DNA of 64,000 bases from Sycobia sp. Sy_11 (GCA_018907035.1 JACCIC010000221.1:197501-261500); one strand, 5' to 3'. Positions 12,387 through 26,708 are shown, counted from the first letter of the stretch. The notes: generated by a model from the letters alone, not told the origin. Numbers and translations: made by a program.

Positions 12387-15300
12387 ATGAATATATTGCT
12401 GTATTTTATTTTTCTCAATGCCTTTGTGGCATTGGGCTTCTGCAGTGATATTACCAATGCTGTTTTTGGAAAAGCATTGGATGGAATGCCTGCTGCATTT
12501 GGAGATTTTAATTCAGATGAACTAACAGATGTATTTGTTCTTAGTAAAGATGGTAAAACTGTTCAAATTATGTTAGCTTCTGTTGAAGAGCCATTATTAC
12601 AACCAAAAAAAGAATTCAGCTGTGCTTTTGAACGTGTAGTAACTAGTGTTGTACCAGGAGATTTTGATGGAGATGTTTTCATGGATGTTTTAGTTACTAC
12701 AATTGATGCTACATTGGGTTTGACAAATGTTTATATTTTGTGGGGTGGCAATCATAAATTAACTTGTGCAGATGAAACAAAACCAATGTTGCAAATGAAA
12801 GGTCAGCCATTAGCAATAGATTATAATCAAGATATGATTATAGATCTTTTTGGATCTGATATAAATGACACCAGGATATTTTGGGTTTTTAATTCTAACA
12901 GAACCACACCAACTCAATATATTATGGAAAAACCAAAAAATTTAGGTAAATGAGTATTTTTGGCTAAATTTACTAATTATTATGAATTAATAAAAATTGT
13001 ATTTAATTTATTACATAATGTATTATTAGATCCATTTTTACCTATAAGGATGCCACATGCTAATGCTTTCTTGGATTTGAATAATGATTTTCTTCCTGAT
13101 TTGGTGGTAACAACAAAAGATTATTTTGAAATATGGGAAAGTAAAAGAAATGGATTTGAATTTAGTAAAATAGTACCAATTGAAACAACAGGCGTAATTG
13201 GTCAATCTCTTCATTTAGATGTAGAGTTAATGGGCAAAATGGATCTGGTTTTACCAGTATGCTCAGACTCCAGCTGTAAAACTAGTTCAATTATGATTTA
13301 TTCCGATGGATGGCATAATTTACAAGTAGATTTTAAAGACAATGCAAATGTGCAGTGGGGTTTTGCATTATCAAATCCTTCAGAAGGTAGTAGGCGATAC
13401 ATTAATACAATAACAATGCGAGGTGGTGATTTCAATATGGATGGTTATCCAGATTTACTTGCAACTTTGAGATCATCTGCAACTCAGCAGACTCGTTCAT
13501 TTTTACTTGAAAATGTTCATTGTGAAAATTGTGGTAAATTCAATCGCACATTTCAAGTGCAGTGGAATGCGTTAAGTCCATTTTCTAATGAAAGTGTTAT
13601 GGCAGTATTTTATGATTTTTATCAAGATGGTATGTTTTTTATATAATACATTTATTGAACTAATTTTTATAAAACTATAAATAGTTTACATACAGCTTGA
13701 TTTTAATTTTAACTTCCTAAATACATAATTCATATTTCATATTATTTTTACTATCATAACTTCCAGTTTTCATATTAAAATTTTAAATGCTAAATATGCT
13801 TTATTTTAAGTTAATTAAACAGTATTTATTGAATGTCAGACTCAATAAATTAAGTTTTGATTTAAAATTTAATTTTTGTTCATATAATAATTTACATTAT
13901 GTATAGCTTTAATTGCAACTGATTTATGGTTCATATTTTTTTCAACAAATCAATAAACATATATAAATAACTATATTAAATTTTTTATATAATATTTATT
14001 ATTAATATTATTTTTTAAACTTTATGAATTTATAGGTATATTAGATGTGATATTTGTTCTGTACGAAAATAAAGTATATAAGACAGCAGCATTCAAAAAC
14101 AGCCTTGACTATGATGCAAATTTTGTTAAAGTAATGGTTTTAACTGGAAGAACAAATAGCATGTATCCTATTTCTCCGGGAAGTCTTGGTAAAAAGAAAA
14201 GAACTTATGGAACAAATTTACCTGGACCTTCTATAGCTTATAAAACTACAACACAAGATGGTAGTCCTCGAAGTGCAATAGCTGCTCAACTACCACAAAG
14301 TGCTCACTTTAGTTTAAATTTACCATTTACAACTTTTGGGTTAGGAAGGACACCAAATTTTATTGATTCCTTAACCATTGGAGTAAGTTTTATATATATT
14401 AAAAGTTATAATAATTATTTTAATTCTTAAGTTTTTTAATTATTAATATGCAGTATCTTACAAATAATTTTAATGAAAAAGGAAGGTAGAAGCTTTCTTT
14501 AAAAAAATTAAAAATGAAATATTGGATTTTTTTCATATTGTATAAAATTACTATTTTGAAAATTACATTTTAAACAAAAAATTATCTTTAGAAGAATTTT
14601 AATATAAAAGTTTATTCTTTCAGAATCTGTAATAAAACAGAAATGTCCATATTATGTTCATTATTATTCAAAGAAAAGTTCTACCTTTAAAGTTAAAATC
14701 AACATTATTACTAATTTATAATCCCTACTATTATAAATAACTCTTAAACTATGCTTTTTTTAAACTAGTTTTTCTAGTAAGATAATAAAAATTATAACTT
14801 ACAATGGACAGATTACTCTTATTTAATTCATTTATAACAATTGGAAATAATTATAGAAACAAAATTATATAGGAGTAGTTTGGAGATAATTGCGTGGCAA
14901 TCAAAAACGCTCTTCAATGTACAATTATTTAAAGCTTATTTATTTATTACATTTTATGCTATTATTTAATTACAAATACTGTTATTTCTGACATTATTTG
15001 GATTCATGAGTTTATAAACATAGAGCAGTAAAAAATATTTTATATCTAACTGTTCAAACATTAAGTTTCAATTTTGAAATGCATTATAATTTAATAAATA
15101 AAGTCTGCATTTTAAACTAGTAATTCTATGATAATAAAGAAATTATTCTTAGTTTTGTAAAACTAAATATTTTTATTATGTATTTATTATTAATTATTTA
15201 ATTTCCTTTGATTTATCAAATATGTAAAATTGTACAAATATCTTAAATGTTAAGATTTTTTGGCATTGTGTTATTTATAATATGTAAGTTTTTACAACTT

Positions 15301-16026
15301 ATGACCAATTGATTTCATTCACTTCATTTAATGTATTGTCTATGTTTAACAGCATGATACACTGAACACTTACACAATACATAAAGTGTTGGTTAGAAAA
15401 TTTCATTGAATACAAATCTAACAACGAAATCATTCAGTTGATAATAATATTAAATGTTATTTTCTAAAAAATCAGTATTACTTAATTATTTATTGATAAT
15501 AATTTTATAAAAGTTTGCTGTGTTATTAAGTTATTTACTTTTCATAAATTATTATTAAAACAAGTTAAAATTTAGTTCTTATTTAAATTCAGCATTATTT
15601 TAAAAAAGATTGTCTAAGATTTGAAATTTAATTTTGTAAATTTAATTTACATGAGAATTGAATTGTTACTAACTGTGAAATAAATGATCAATTGAATTTT
15701 CTAACTATAAAAATAAATGACCATTTTCTTGATATTATTTTATTGTCTTTAAAAATTTCCAGCTGTCTAACAGATCTCGAGAATGGCCTCAAATTATTCC
15801 TAATTCACAAATGGTAGTAATACCCAATCCTCCAACGGATCCTTCTAGATGGAAAGCGCAGCTTTTCGTTACTCCAAGTAAATTGATTCTGTTAAGTGCT
15901 GCTGCATTAACAGGGACTTGCGGACTGATAACTGCAATTATTGCCGCTTTGTACTGGAAAGAAAGGCGAGAAGATAAAATTGAGAAGTTACAGGAGGCGC
16001 ACAGATTTCATTTTGACGCGATGTAA
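12387..16026 (+). CDS. ITFG1: ITFG1 / T-cell immunomodulatory protein (TIP, LINKIN) homologue, 4 exons
   Basis: Predicted 589-residue type I membrane protein. Exons are 12387-12945, 13030-13629, 14036-14382 and 15763-16026. Phases are 1, 1 and 0, donors gtaaat, gtatgt and gtaagt, and the sum is exactly 590 codons. A signal peptide covers about residues 1-19. FG-GAP/VCBS-like calcium-loop repeats follow: FGDFNSDELTD (about 38-48), PGDFDGDVFMD (about 90-100), DLNNDFLPDLVV at the start of exon 2, GGDFNMDGYPDLL, and one spanning the exon 2/3 junction (YDFYQDGILDV). A single transmembrane helix (about LLSAAALTGTCGLITAIIAA) precedes a short charged cytoplasmic tail ending HFDAM. Human ITFG1 has 612 residues. 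Family knowledge: LINKIN works in cell adhesion during collective migration and binds RUVBL and tubulin. The third intron (1.4 kb) is AT-rich. The gene converges on Cdk5. Confidence 0.93.
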
Positions 16027-16596
16027 AATAATACTTGATACATTAATTTTAAGATAAAATACCTCTACGTCTTTGCAAATACCTTGTGATTGATAAGTTT
16101 ATTAATAACTTGTTTACTGTGAATATAACTTAACTAGTTAATCTTTATCGAAAATATGATTTTTACAATGATATTAAAATATGCAGAATTATTTTATAAA
16201 TTATTTTAGAAATATTAGATATAATAAATTATTTTCGAAATATTCCGAAGAATTAACTGCGAGTAGAAAAATTACTACAACTTGTTGTATAGAATGATTT
16301 ATTTATTTACTTTATATTTTTAAACTTTTCATTATTAATGTAATTTACATAAAAAAGCAAAAAATCAATTAGTAACAAGTTTAAAATAGTTTTGCATACT
16401 TTTATTTATTGAATTAATCATTTTTCGTAGTTTAATTATAATTATTAAAACCTATAAGCTAATGCGCTGTACAAATTTAGTTAATGACTATTTATAATCA
16501 TTAAATGGTAAAATTATCGGTTCAGTCTTTAAAAATTGTATATAAATCAAGATTAGACAAATTGTTTGTACAATATTCGCACATTAATATTTATAT

Positions 16597-16602
16597 AATA
16601 AA
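16597..16602 (+). other. Candidate ITFG1 polyadenylation signal AATAAA
   Basis: An AATAAA hexamer on the plus strand about 570 bp after the ITFG1 stop. Using it would bring the transcript end to within about 75 bp of the Cdk5 stop codon on the other strand. Earlier variants could also be used. Confidence 0.35.
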
Positions 16603-16657
16603 TATTTTTTACCACATGTATTTTGGTCTGGCGCTGTTTAACTGTTAATTGCATTAA

Positions 16658-16663
16658 TTTATT
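16658..16663 (-). other. Candidate Cdk5 polyadenylation signal AATAAA
   Basis: Minus-strand AATAAA lies about a dozen bases after the Cdk5 TAA. That would give a very short 3' UTR, so distal signals may be used and would overlap ITFG1 3' sequence. Confidence 0.35.
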
Positions 16664-16674
16664 TTTGAAAAATG

Positions 16675-18396
<1,722 letters not shown>

Positions 18397-18520
18397 ATTT
18401 TTGGTGGTCCAAGGGGTGGAATGTACATGCACAGTGGTGTGGTTAGCGCCCCGCACGAGCGGCGAACAGCGTAAACCAGTTATTAAACTTCTGCGCTGTT
18501 TGAATTAAGAAGTTGCGCAT

Positions 18521-18522
<2 letters not shown>

Positions 18523-18603
<81 letters not shown>
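18523..18603. repeat. (TA)n microsatellite, longest in the window
   Basis: An uninterrupted TA run of about 81 bp, some 125 bp upstream of the Cdk5 ATG and so within or next to its promoter or 5' UTR. Confidence 0.97.
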
Positions 18604-18607
<4 letters not shown>

Positions 18608-18750
18608 TCTGGTTATATAAAAGCAGTTAAAAGTATACGCCCATGCTGTAGCCAGACTGTGGCTGATTATATATATACATACAACACGATCGTGAGCTAT
18701 AATAACAAAAAACCTTCTAATCAGCTTTGTATTTGCAGATTTAATACTTA

Positions 18751-18890
18751 GGGGTTGTCCATAAATTACGTAGACGATTTAGGGAGAGGTAAGGATATAT
18801 GGTATCTGGAGGTTACGTTTAGTTACGTTAAGTTACATAAGGAGGGAAGGGGGTTCAAAAAAAGTTACGTCATTTTTTATAATTGGAATT
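18751..18890. repeat. Repeat-like segment beginning GGGGTTGTCCATAAATTACG
   Basis: The leading motif resembles terminal sequences I associate with non-autonomous DNA elements in many arthropod genomes. It is followed by several TTACGT-containing units (near 18814-18840 and 18864-18872). No matching inverted end was found within the following 1.5 kb, so boundaries are unknown. Confidence 0.35.
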
Positions 18891-20452
18891 TTTAAAATGT
18901 TTGACTTGTAAAATGAATTGAGCAATGATAATCGCGAAATGGCTAAAGTGGTCAAAGCAGAGATGGTCAAAGATAATGATAGTGTGCATAGTTGTATAGT
19001 ACGTGTATATATATAAATTTATACACACATTTGTTATTTTAGATAGAACCTGGCAGGACGTGTAATTTTTGCTTTGCTTATAATGTAATCTTATTAAACT
19101 TATTTCAATAAGATCTACAACTTTTGTTGAAAATATTTTGTGAAGTTTTTTTTATTTTCCAAGATATATTGGAAAAACCATTATTTTTATGAATTTCGCC
19201 ATAAAAATTAAATTTCCGTCGAAAGTAATTAAATATGCATAATCAGCACCAAAAAAAACCAAAACAGATCTATACATTTTCTGCAAAAGCGGTTTGGGGG
19301 GGAGGGTTAACTTGAAACAGCCACCGTTTTTAAAATTTCTTTAATACTTTTTGAAAATTTTTGAGGGCTATTATCCAATCAATTTCGAAACATTTTTGTT
19401 CTTGTATAATTTAAAGAAATTTGATGTATTTTCGAGAATATAAGTAGTAAAGTTCAAAAATATCACAAACAACGCCGGAGGATCGCTTTCGGCTTTGTTT
19501 CGAACAGAACCGATATCGGTTAGAATGTTGATTCTGACGTAGTTGTTATATATGGTTGTAAATAGCAGAGCAAAAATTGTTTTAAAACGCTATAATACAT
19601 AATAAAATGACTTAATATACAAGTGGATTAATCACTTCAAAATTTCGCTAAATTTTTTAGTATAAAAATTTTTTAAAAAATATTTGATAATTATGAGTTT
19701 ATCGCTTTTAGTGATGGTACTATATGCCGATGTTAATACATCAAATAAGCTTTAAGTTCCGATAAATATTTAAAAATAAATAAATAAATAAATATTCACA
19801 TGGATCTTATAGAATTTCTAACCCGTGTTTTAATGTCATCGTCATGGTATTGAAAAATTAAAATGTTTAGTGATGAGAAATTTAGTGTTTAATGGGCATT
19901 TCTTTGAATTTTATTGTATATGATAATTCTCATGACCAAATCAATTAAAAATTTAGCCAACTTGTCCAGCGATTTATCAATCAATGAATTAAGTGAAATA
20001 AATTAAATAATTTTTTTAAAGTAGACTAATGATATAATACTATATCTTTTTCAAAATAAAGCCCTTTTTACCATATCAGATATAATGAAATGTACTAATA
20101 CAAAATGACAAAGTATCTTAAGTTGTAGCCTTAAAAGATTCATGCTCTTACTTCAACACTTTAATAAACATTTTATATTTATATGTATATTTTGATATTT
20201 CACTTCACTATTTGAAATTTACTGTCTGTAAATATTTATTCGTTCGACTATCGATTTATCGATATTTTTGTGAATGTATTTTCGGTTTATAAAATGACAG
20301 TTTATCTTCCAACAATATGATTAATTTAAATGATATGATTATTTTTAAAATTTTAAGTTCCTTATGAGAAGTAATCTGATTTCTAATAAAAGATATGAAT
20401 TTTTGGAGAGGGACTTTCGATATTTTTAATTGTAAGAAACTTAGAAGAAGGG

Positions 20453-21016
20453 ATGTTTTTGATATTGCGCTTGTTCAATAGCATTTTATTCGTGATTGTA
20501 AATTTATCAATCGCACTTTATACATTCCAGCGAGTAAGTACTTTTTAGTTAAATAAGATATTTGAATGCACTATTTTTTATTAAAGAAAAAAAATAGGTT
20601 ATATTATTGGGGGTATTATTTAGAATCAATTTACTTATTATTTTATTTCCTATCTTTATTAGCTAATTGATTGACTAATTTTATCTTACACGATATCCTG
20701 TTTCGAAAATTGTTGTAATTTATTTGTCGCAAAATTACATTTCAGTTTTATCGCGCAATGAAGGCTCATTACCAGTTAGTGGACGAAGTCGTGCAATATA
20801 GTCATCTTGTAAGTTTTTTTAATTTAAGCAAATCCATTGTGTATAATTTATGAGATTGTTCGTAAAGATTATTAGCATTTCTTAGGTTGATGAATCTCGC
20901 GCAAGTTTAACTTATGTGGGGAAAAAAGTGATGGAGGCTATGAAAGAAGTAAATTATAAGCAAATATCTTGATTTATTTTCCGAACTGTAACAGATGTAA
21001 TATTTTTAATAAACAA

Positions 21017-21055
<39 letters not shown>

Positions 21056-21980
21056 TTAGATGGAATCAGATATTGGAAAAGAAGTTCGTGTTACTCATAA
21101 TTTGACAAAACTTAGTGGGAAAATAGTTGATGTTTCAAAAAGATTCAATGATTTAGAAGAAAGAATAATTGAGGTTTGAAATTAAAAAGTTATAAATTAA
21201 TATTTTTTAAAATTAATTTCAAGATCACAGATATATATTATTATGTTAATCTATATTCATATAAAAATTGTATAATTGTCTAAGGAATTTCAATTAGCAT
21301 TAATTGTTTAATTAATATTTATAAAAAAGTATTATTTTTCAAACTGTAAAGAAGAATTTTATGGGTTTAATGTAAATGTTAATGTATAAGAGTAATGGAT
21401 AAAATGTAATGTACAGCTTTCATATAATTTTGTTTGTTTGTTTGTTTGCCTCTGTGTGTGTGTGTGTGTGTGTGTGTGTCTGTGCTTATTTTGAAACATA
21501 ATATAATAATAAAAAAAAAACGTTAACCATCGATTATATACAACACAGCTGGCCAGACTGAACTACAACGTGGAGAACGTGATCGTAGAGACGCCGCCCG
21601 ACATCAATCACGAGGTCCGCAAGATCCTCGGCGCCCTGAGGCGCAAGACCGCCTCGGCCGGCGAGTCGCCGCGCAGCCCCAACCAGAGAGCGACCAAGTC
21701 GTCGCGCAGCTACGGCGGCTCCGATCAGGCCCCCGTGGTGGCGGCTTCCGCGGCCTCGGCGACGCTCGCGTCGGCGTCGGCCCAGCAGGCGCCGGCCACG
21801 CCGAGCCCCATCTCCAAGTTCTCGGTCGTACAGCCCGCCCGGCAGAGCGCGAACTCCCCGAGGGTTCGGACCCCCAACGCGACCGGCCACCTCGTGCCCG
21901 ACGTCATGCTGCTCAACGAGCAGCAGACCGCGATGGACAAGCCCATCGGGTTTCGGCCGCCCTGGATGTGCCAAGTCTGA
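20453..21980 (+). CDS. Unrecognised single-pass membrane coiled-coil protein, 250 aa, 5 exons
   Basis: I do not recognise the family. Exons are 20453-20533, 20746-20808, 20886-20948, 21060-21173 and 21549-21980. All introns are phase 0, and donors are gtaagt, gtaagt, gtaaat and a weak gtttga. Residues about 3-22 form one hydrophobic helix (LILRLFNSILFVIVNLSIAL). Residues about 28-125 are charged and heptad-like (HYQLVDEVVQYSH, LTKLSGKIVDVSKRFNDLEE) and probably a coiled coil. A conserved-looking ARLNYNVENVIVETPPD follows. Residues about 145-215 are Ser/Ala/Pro-rich and probably disordered. The C terminus is GFRPPWMCQV. Exons 1-4 are AT-rich while exon 5 is strongly GC-rich. The first exon is supported by the in-frame ATG, hydrophobic helix and good donor. 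Without it, translation could start at 20758 and the protein would be soluble. A membrane-anchored tether or BLOC/BORC-like component is only a guess. Confidence 0.7.
21022..21052. repeat. (TA)n microsatellite in intron 3
   Basis: A TA run of about 31 bp ends only a few bases before the splice acceptor of exon 4 of the coiled-coil gene. Confidence 0.93.
21431..21479. repeat. (TTTG)n plus (TG)n microsatellite
   Basis: A TTTG run is followed by about 27 bp of TG. It lies in intron 4 of the coiled-coil gene, upstream of its GC-rich last exon. Confidence 0.93.
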
Positions 21981-21990
21981 GGCTGTGCGT

Positions 21991-22022
21991 ACACACACAC
22001 ACGCACACACACACACACACAC
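21991..22022. repeat. (AC)n microsatellite after the stop codon
   Basis: An AC run with one G interruption starts about 10 bp after the stop of the coiled-coil gene, inside its 3' UTR. It mirrors the (TG)n on the other side of the last exon. Confidence 0.93.
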
Positions 22023-22417
22023 GTTTATTTCCAAATATGCGTCAGCTATCGCGTATAGAGAGTTTTCCACGGAGCATGATATAATAATGCGGTATTTTAA
22101 ATTGGAAACAAGCTATTAAACTAGTATATAATTATCCTGTAAAAAAATCTAATTTGTTCTGCTACAGAAACTCTGAAGGGGCCGTCGTAGCAAATTTTTG
22201 TCGATCGAGAAAGAAGTTTTAAACAATGTTATATGTAAATATTTTATTATTGAAAATTTTAATTTAATTTTTTTTTTTTAATTTATTTATGCGTATTCTA
22301 CACTGTTGCAAATGTTCAAGTAAATTCATCGAACGGTGTTGAAATGAGAACGTTATTTGAAAAATTTCATTTATAATTTTTTGGTTATAAAATTAGCAAC
22401 AATATAAATTAATCGTA

Positions 22418-22423
22418 AATAAA
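22418..22423 (+). other. Candidate polyadenylation signal AATAAA for the coiled-coil gene
   Basis: Plus-strand AATAAA about 440 bp after the stop codon. It is AT-rich context, so this is one of several possible signals. Confidence 0.3.
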
Positions 22424-23086
22424 GTACACGGTTAATTGAAATTTACAACAATTTCAAGTTTATATGTAATGTTTTGTTTACAATGAATACTTTTTGCTTG
22501 ATCGGTAAAAATTCACTTCCACAACCCCTTACAAAAGAAATTTAAAATCACTTTTATGAATTATAGAATGATTCGAGTTTGTTGTACATTATGTACATAT
22601 AAATTAAAAAAAAAAAACAAATGTCTTATAAGGCCATTGAAAAAATCATATTTAAAAAATAATAAACATTTCAGAATATCAATTCGCTAGATTTTAATGA
22701 CTATATATTTTATTGCAGGTATTTTGGTTGCAATAAAATTTTGAGTTGAATTGATTTTGATGAATTTGAAGACTGGCCTGAATAAACCCACTTGTAAAAA
22801 TAAGAAATTGTTGCAATAAATATCTCGTTATTAGTTTAGTTGTATTCTATTAATTTTACCCACCTATGCTGTATGAAAAAAGAAAATAGACCGTTATGTA
22901 TATTAAAAAATAATTTTACAATTGACAAAAATGAGATTTGAAAAAATGACAATACATTATAATGTTTTGTGTTTAAAAGAAAATACGTACTTTTAATTTT
23001 TCACGAAAATTATTTTACTATTACTTGAATTAGTATATAAAGTTTGCGAATAAGTTCGCGTATAGCTCATCCTATTCTTCGATACA

Positions 23087-23336
23087 GAAATGACGAAGAA
23101 CTTGGTATCTATGCTATTCGAATCAAAGCGCGATGTCTCGCGTGAAAGTCCGATCTTCTATTTCTGTCGTACACGGTCATCGGCCAGATATCATTCAATA
23201 CTTGAACAAGGAAATGCATTGTTGTCGTATTGCAAGCGTCATAAGAGAGAAAGATATAGTTTGAAAATGCAACAAGAAAAAAGTTTTCGTCGTTGTTGTG
23301 TAACAACTGGATTATTCGGTATTTTCGGCTTTTAGG
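23087..23336 (+). other. ORF-bearing segment with splice-like borders, unassigned
   Basis: An 81-codon ATG frame (23090-23335) is preceded immediately by CTTCGATACAG and followed by TTTTAG|gtaaat, like an acceptor and a donor. The predicted product is basic (about a quarter Lys/Arg) with no signal peptide or recognised domain. The stop at the very end makes it at best a terminal or non-coding exon. The frame could well be chance. Confidence 0.2.
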
Positions 23337-24119
23337 TAAATATCTGAATGGAAAACTACTTATTTGTAAAATTTATCAAATAAAATGAGTTAATTTAGTA
23401 AGATGTCTTTGGCTAGCTAAATTAATTGGAAACATTATTTAATTACTCAGGAAAAGTAATTTTTCATAAATATATTAAATTAATAGTTTATATATATTTA
23501 TTTTTCTTAAATATTCCGTTGTTATTTAGTTGTAGATAGACAGAATACGAACAACACGAGCATGGACCTAAAAATTATTTCTATACTTCTTAAAATAATT
23601 TCTTGAATTTGAATTCATATTTGTATCTAATGTCTTAAGAAATTGTAAAAAAAGGCCGTTTCGATTTTAATTTCCAATATATAAACTTAATAATTTTTTA
23701 TTTAAAAATCAAAAAATACTTTTCAATAGTTTATAATAAACCGAATTATAATCGAAAATAATCATGTGTACTATACGGATGGAATTCATATACTATTTGT
23801 ACTTACCTATTGAAACAGTATATAATGTCGGTTTATCATTAGCTTAATGAAGCAATATAATTATTGGATTACCTGATATCTCTGTCGATTTTTTACACAT
23901 TACCAAGCTTATTTTTTTAATACAATATATTGTTTGCAAAATTTAACCAACAAACCAAAAACTCATTTACTTTAAAACAGGTATATAAATAAAATTTCAT
24001 TTTCTGAACATTGCGTTCGCGTCAGTCGTACGATTTTTTACATTATATGCCATATCCTAGGCATATATTTATGGGGTATTCGAAGGATCCCACGTTTCAT
24101 TGCTTTGGAAAAATGTGAG

Positions 24120-24410
24120 CGGACGGGACTTGTTTATTATTTTGATTCTGCACTTGGCGAAATTCTTTCGAGCGCGGGCAGTTGGGGATAAAAGTTCCTT
24201 TTTCCAATGCGTCGACGTTTAATCCCGTTCGGTCGACTCTATACCACCGTCGTATTTGTTGCCCTGAAGGCGTTGCGGGGCAATCGCCCGCGCGACTCGT
24301 TGCCTCGTGTGAGGGCGCGCGGGTTCCCGAGCGTGATTTATTCGTGGCCAACTGTGCCACAAGCCTCGGGGTTCCGCAGCTCGACGAGGCTGCTATATAG
24401 AGATCCATTC
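24120..24410. other. Isolated GC-rich island in AT-rich DNA
   Basis: About 290 bp of CpG-containing GC-rich sequence ends in TGCTATATAG, which could be a TATA box on either strand. Three frames stay open across most of it (up to 103 codons), as expected by chance in GC-rich DNA. No protein family is recognised. It could be a promoter or CpG island, or a non-coding exon. Confidence 0.35.
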
Positions 24411-25956
24411 GTGTAGAATTAGAATTAATTCACTGGGTGGTAAGATTTAGTTGTAAGCATCTTGCGTTTAAATGATCGTTTAAACTAATTAAATTTCATC
24501 AAATTTAAATAAATTTGTTATTTAATCGAGTGGAGCTTTACGTCATTTAATTTAATTGTAATAATTTTGAATTATTATTATTGAATATGGGAATTGCTTG
24601 TTTTTACTGCTATATTAATCATCCTAATTCCAATTTAAACTTCCCTTATAATCATACGTCTATATATAATTGGATTAATTATGAGACTTATTATTAAATG
24701 CTTAATTTGTTGTAAACACTTTGGCTTGCCTTTGACGTGACCAAGAGAATTTTTTTAAAAATAAATTTATAATTTTATAATTTTCTAAATTTATTAAAAT
24801 TTCTATATTGCTTTATTTCTATATATAGTTTTAATTAAGTCGCTTGCATAGTTCAATCTTTATATAAATTATCAACATTTATTATTAAAAAGCCACATGA
24901 GAAGAAATATTTTAAAATTTTAATGTTTTATTATTGACCCTGATTAATTAAGTAATATTAGATAATAACTTAATATTAATTAAGTTTATTATTAAATTAC
25001 TTAAGCATATATATGTATTTTATATATATAAAAATACATACTTAAGCATGTATACGTATCCTATATGTATATATAAATCAGCATAATTTCTTTAAAATCA
25101 AAATGAAGTTTAAAATAACATGTGTAATGGTACTTTTTTTAATAATACATAAATATTGTTTTTATTTTGGACAGGCTTGAATGCACATTATTTTATTAAA
25201 TTTACTAAACAGTTACTTAGCTACTTAGATGAATTTATAATTTTCCTAATTAATGAATATCTTTAACGAATGAAGGTCAATTTTGGTATAAAGTATAAAG
25301 TATAAGCTACTTTTATGATGTATCGTATATTTCAAGATTAAGATATTTATAATATGCATAAGAAATAATTTGAACTTATAAATCTGTAATGATGAGATTT
25401 CTTAGATTTATTTTTAATCTTCACATTAAAATTTTTGTAACACCTATTATTTGTTTAATTTACATAAGAAAAATTGAATATTAGAATATTGTAGTGAGCG
25501 CATTATAGAAATCCTATTAAAATCAACTTTTTAAATCAATAAGTAAATGCAATTTAATGAATTAATTTTGCCAAGCCAATAGGATGAATTTTTAAACATT
25601 TTATTTATTTCCATAAAATATGAGATCTTATAAAAAAATAAAGACTTGGATTGGTTTATGAAATTTATGCGGTATAAGAATTTGTATTTTAAAATAAAAA
25701 TTTACGATCAATATACGACTTTCATAAGAAAATTTTTCTTGTATATATCGAGTATACGCTGTTCAAAGTAAATAAAGAAAATCCATTTCGCATAATTTTA
25801 AATTATTTGTATATTAGACTTTCATGTAGTACATCCAAACGTCTAATGATTCATTTAAATATATACAAAGCATATATATTTTTACATTATACTTTTATAT
25901 TTCATATATAATTTGTTAAATTGAAAATTCTGGAAAATTTATTTCTTGTATAAGTA

Positions 25957-26708
25957 CACTGAACAATATTACTTGATTCAAATACATAGGTACTTCACAG
26001 GAATAAATAAATTTAAATTTAAAAAAATATTTTTTTTGAACAATTCAGTTCATTTCTTTAAATTTCACTTTAGAAAAAGATTTCGTTGAAGTAATTTTCT
26101 TAAAATAAGTAAATCAAATATTTTATTAACAGTCACGTTTTAAAAAAAAAATATTAACTTATAATGAGCTTTTGAGCTATTAAAATCTAAAAAATGGTTA
26201 CTAGATCCAAATATAGTATTGGTTAAAAATAGATAGCTAAAACTTTGTGCATGTGGGAAATAATCGTGTATATATATATAATAATAATAAAATAGATGTA
26301 AAAATGTACAGTAAAATAATTGTAAGAATGCTAATCCTTCAGATTAAGTACCAATAATATTAAGTGAATGGATTTACTTAGTTTAAGATTATTCAAGTGA
26401 CTGACATTTCTTTTGTCCTTGAATTGCGAAATTCAAACATTATTTCCAAAAAATTTTTACTCGAGTGAAGTAAATATATATTTTTTTCATCACAAACCAA
26501 ATTTCTTAATGCACAATTTGATTTACTTCCATCAATATAATATTTACTTGATTCAACTAAGGTTTTTTTAGAAAAAAGTTTATATTTCGTTCAGTTAAGT
26601 AAATTATTTATTCTGATTTAAGTTAATATTATCTTACTAGAGTTGGAAATAATAATTTACTTGATTCCAATAAAATTTGCTTAGAATTAGCAAATTTTTT
26701 TTTCAGTG
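25957..26708. mobile_element. MITE-like element with CACTGAA..TTTTCAGTG ends and TA duplication
   Basis: The left end CACTGAACAATATT and right end AATTTTTTTTTCAGTG are inverted relative to each other and flanked by TA on both sides. That fits a non-autonomous Tc1/mariner-type element. Inside are repeated motifs such as TTTACTTGATTCAA and TTTACTTGATTCC. There is no coding capacity. A related element lies at 27930-28554. Confidence 0.45.

Larger units (their letters stand above)
18397..20452. other. Spacer between divergent Cdk5 and the coiled-coil membrane protein gene
   Basis: Contains an 81-bp TA array close to the Cdk5 start and a repeat-like segment near 18.75 kb. An otherwise AT-rich sequence at about 19040-19520 has the look of old non-coding transposon DNA. 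Promoters of both genes must lie here. I found no coding exon. Confidence 0.5.

Noticed and set aside
24097..24408. 103-codon ATG frame in the 24-kb GC island
   Set aside because: Two plus-strand frames are open over the same bases and no motif is recognisable. Kept only as a GC-island observation.
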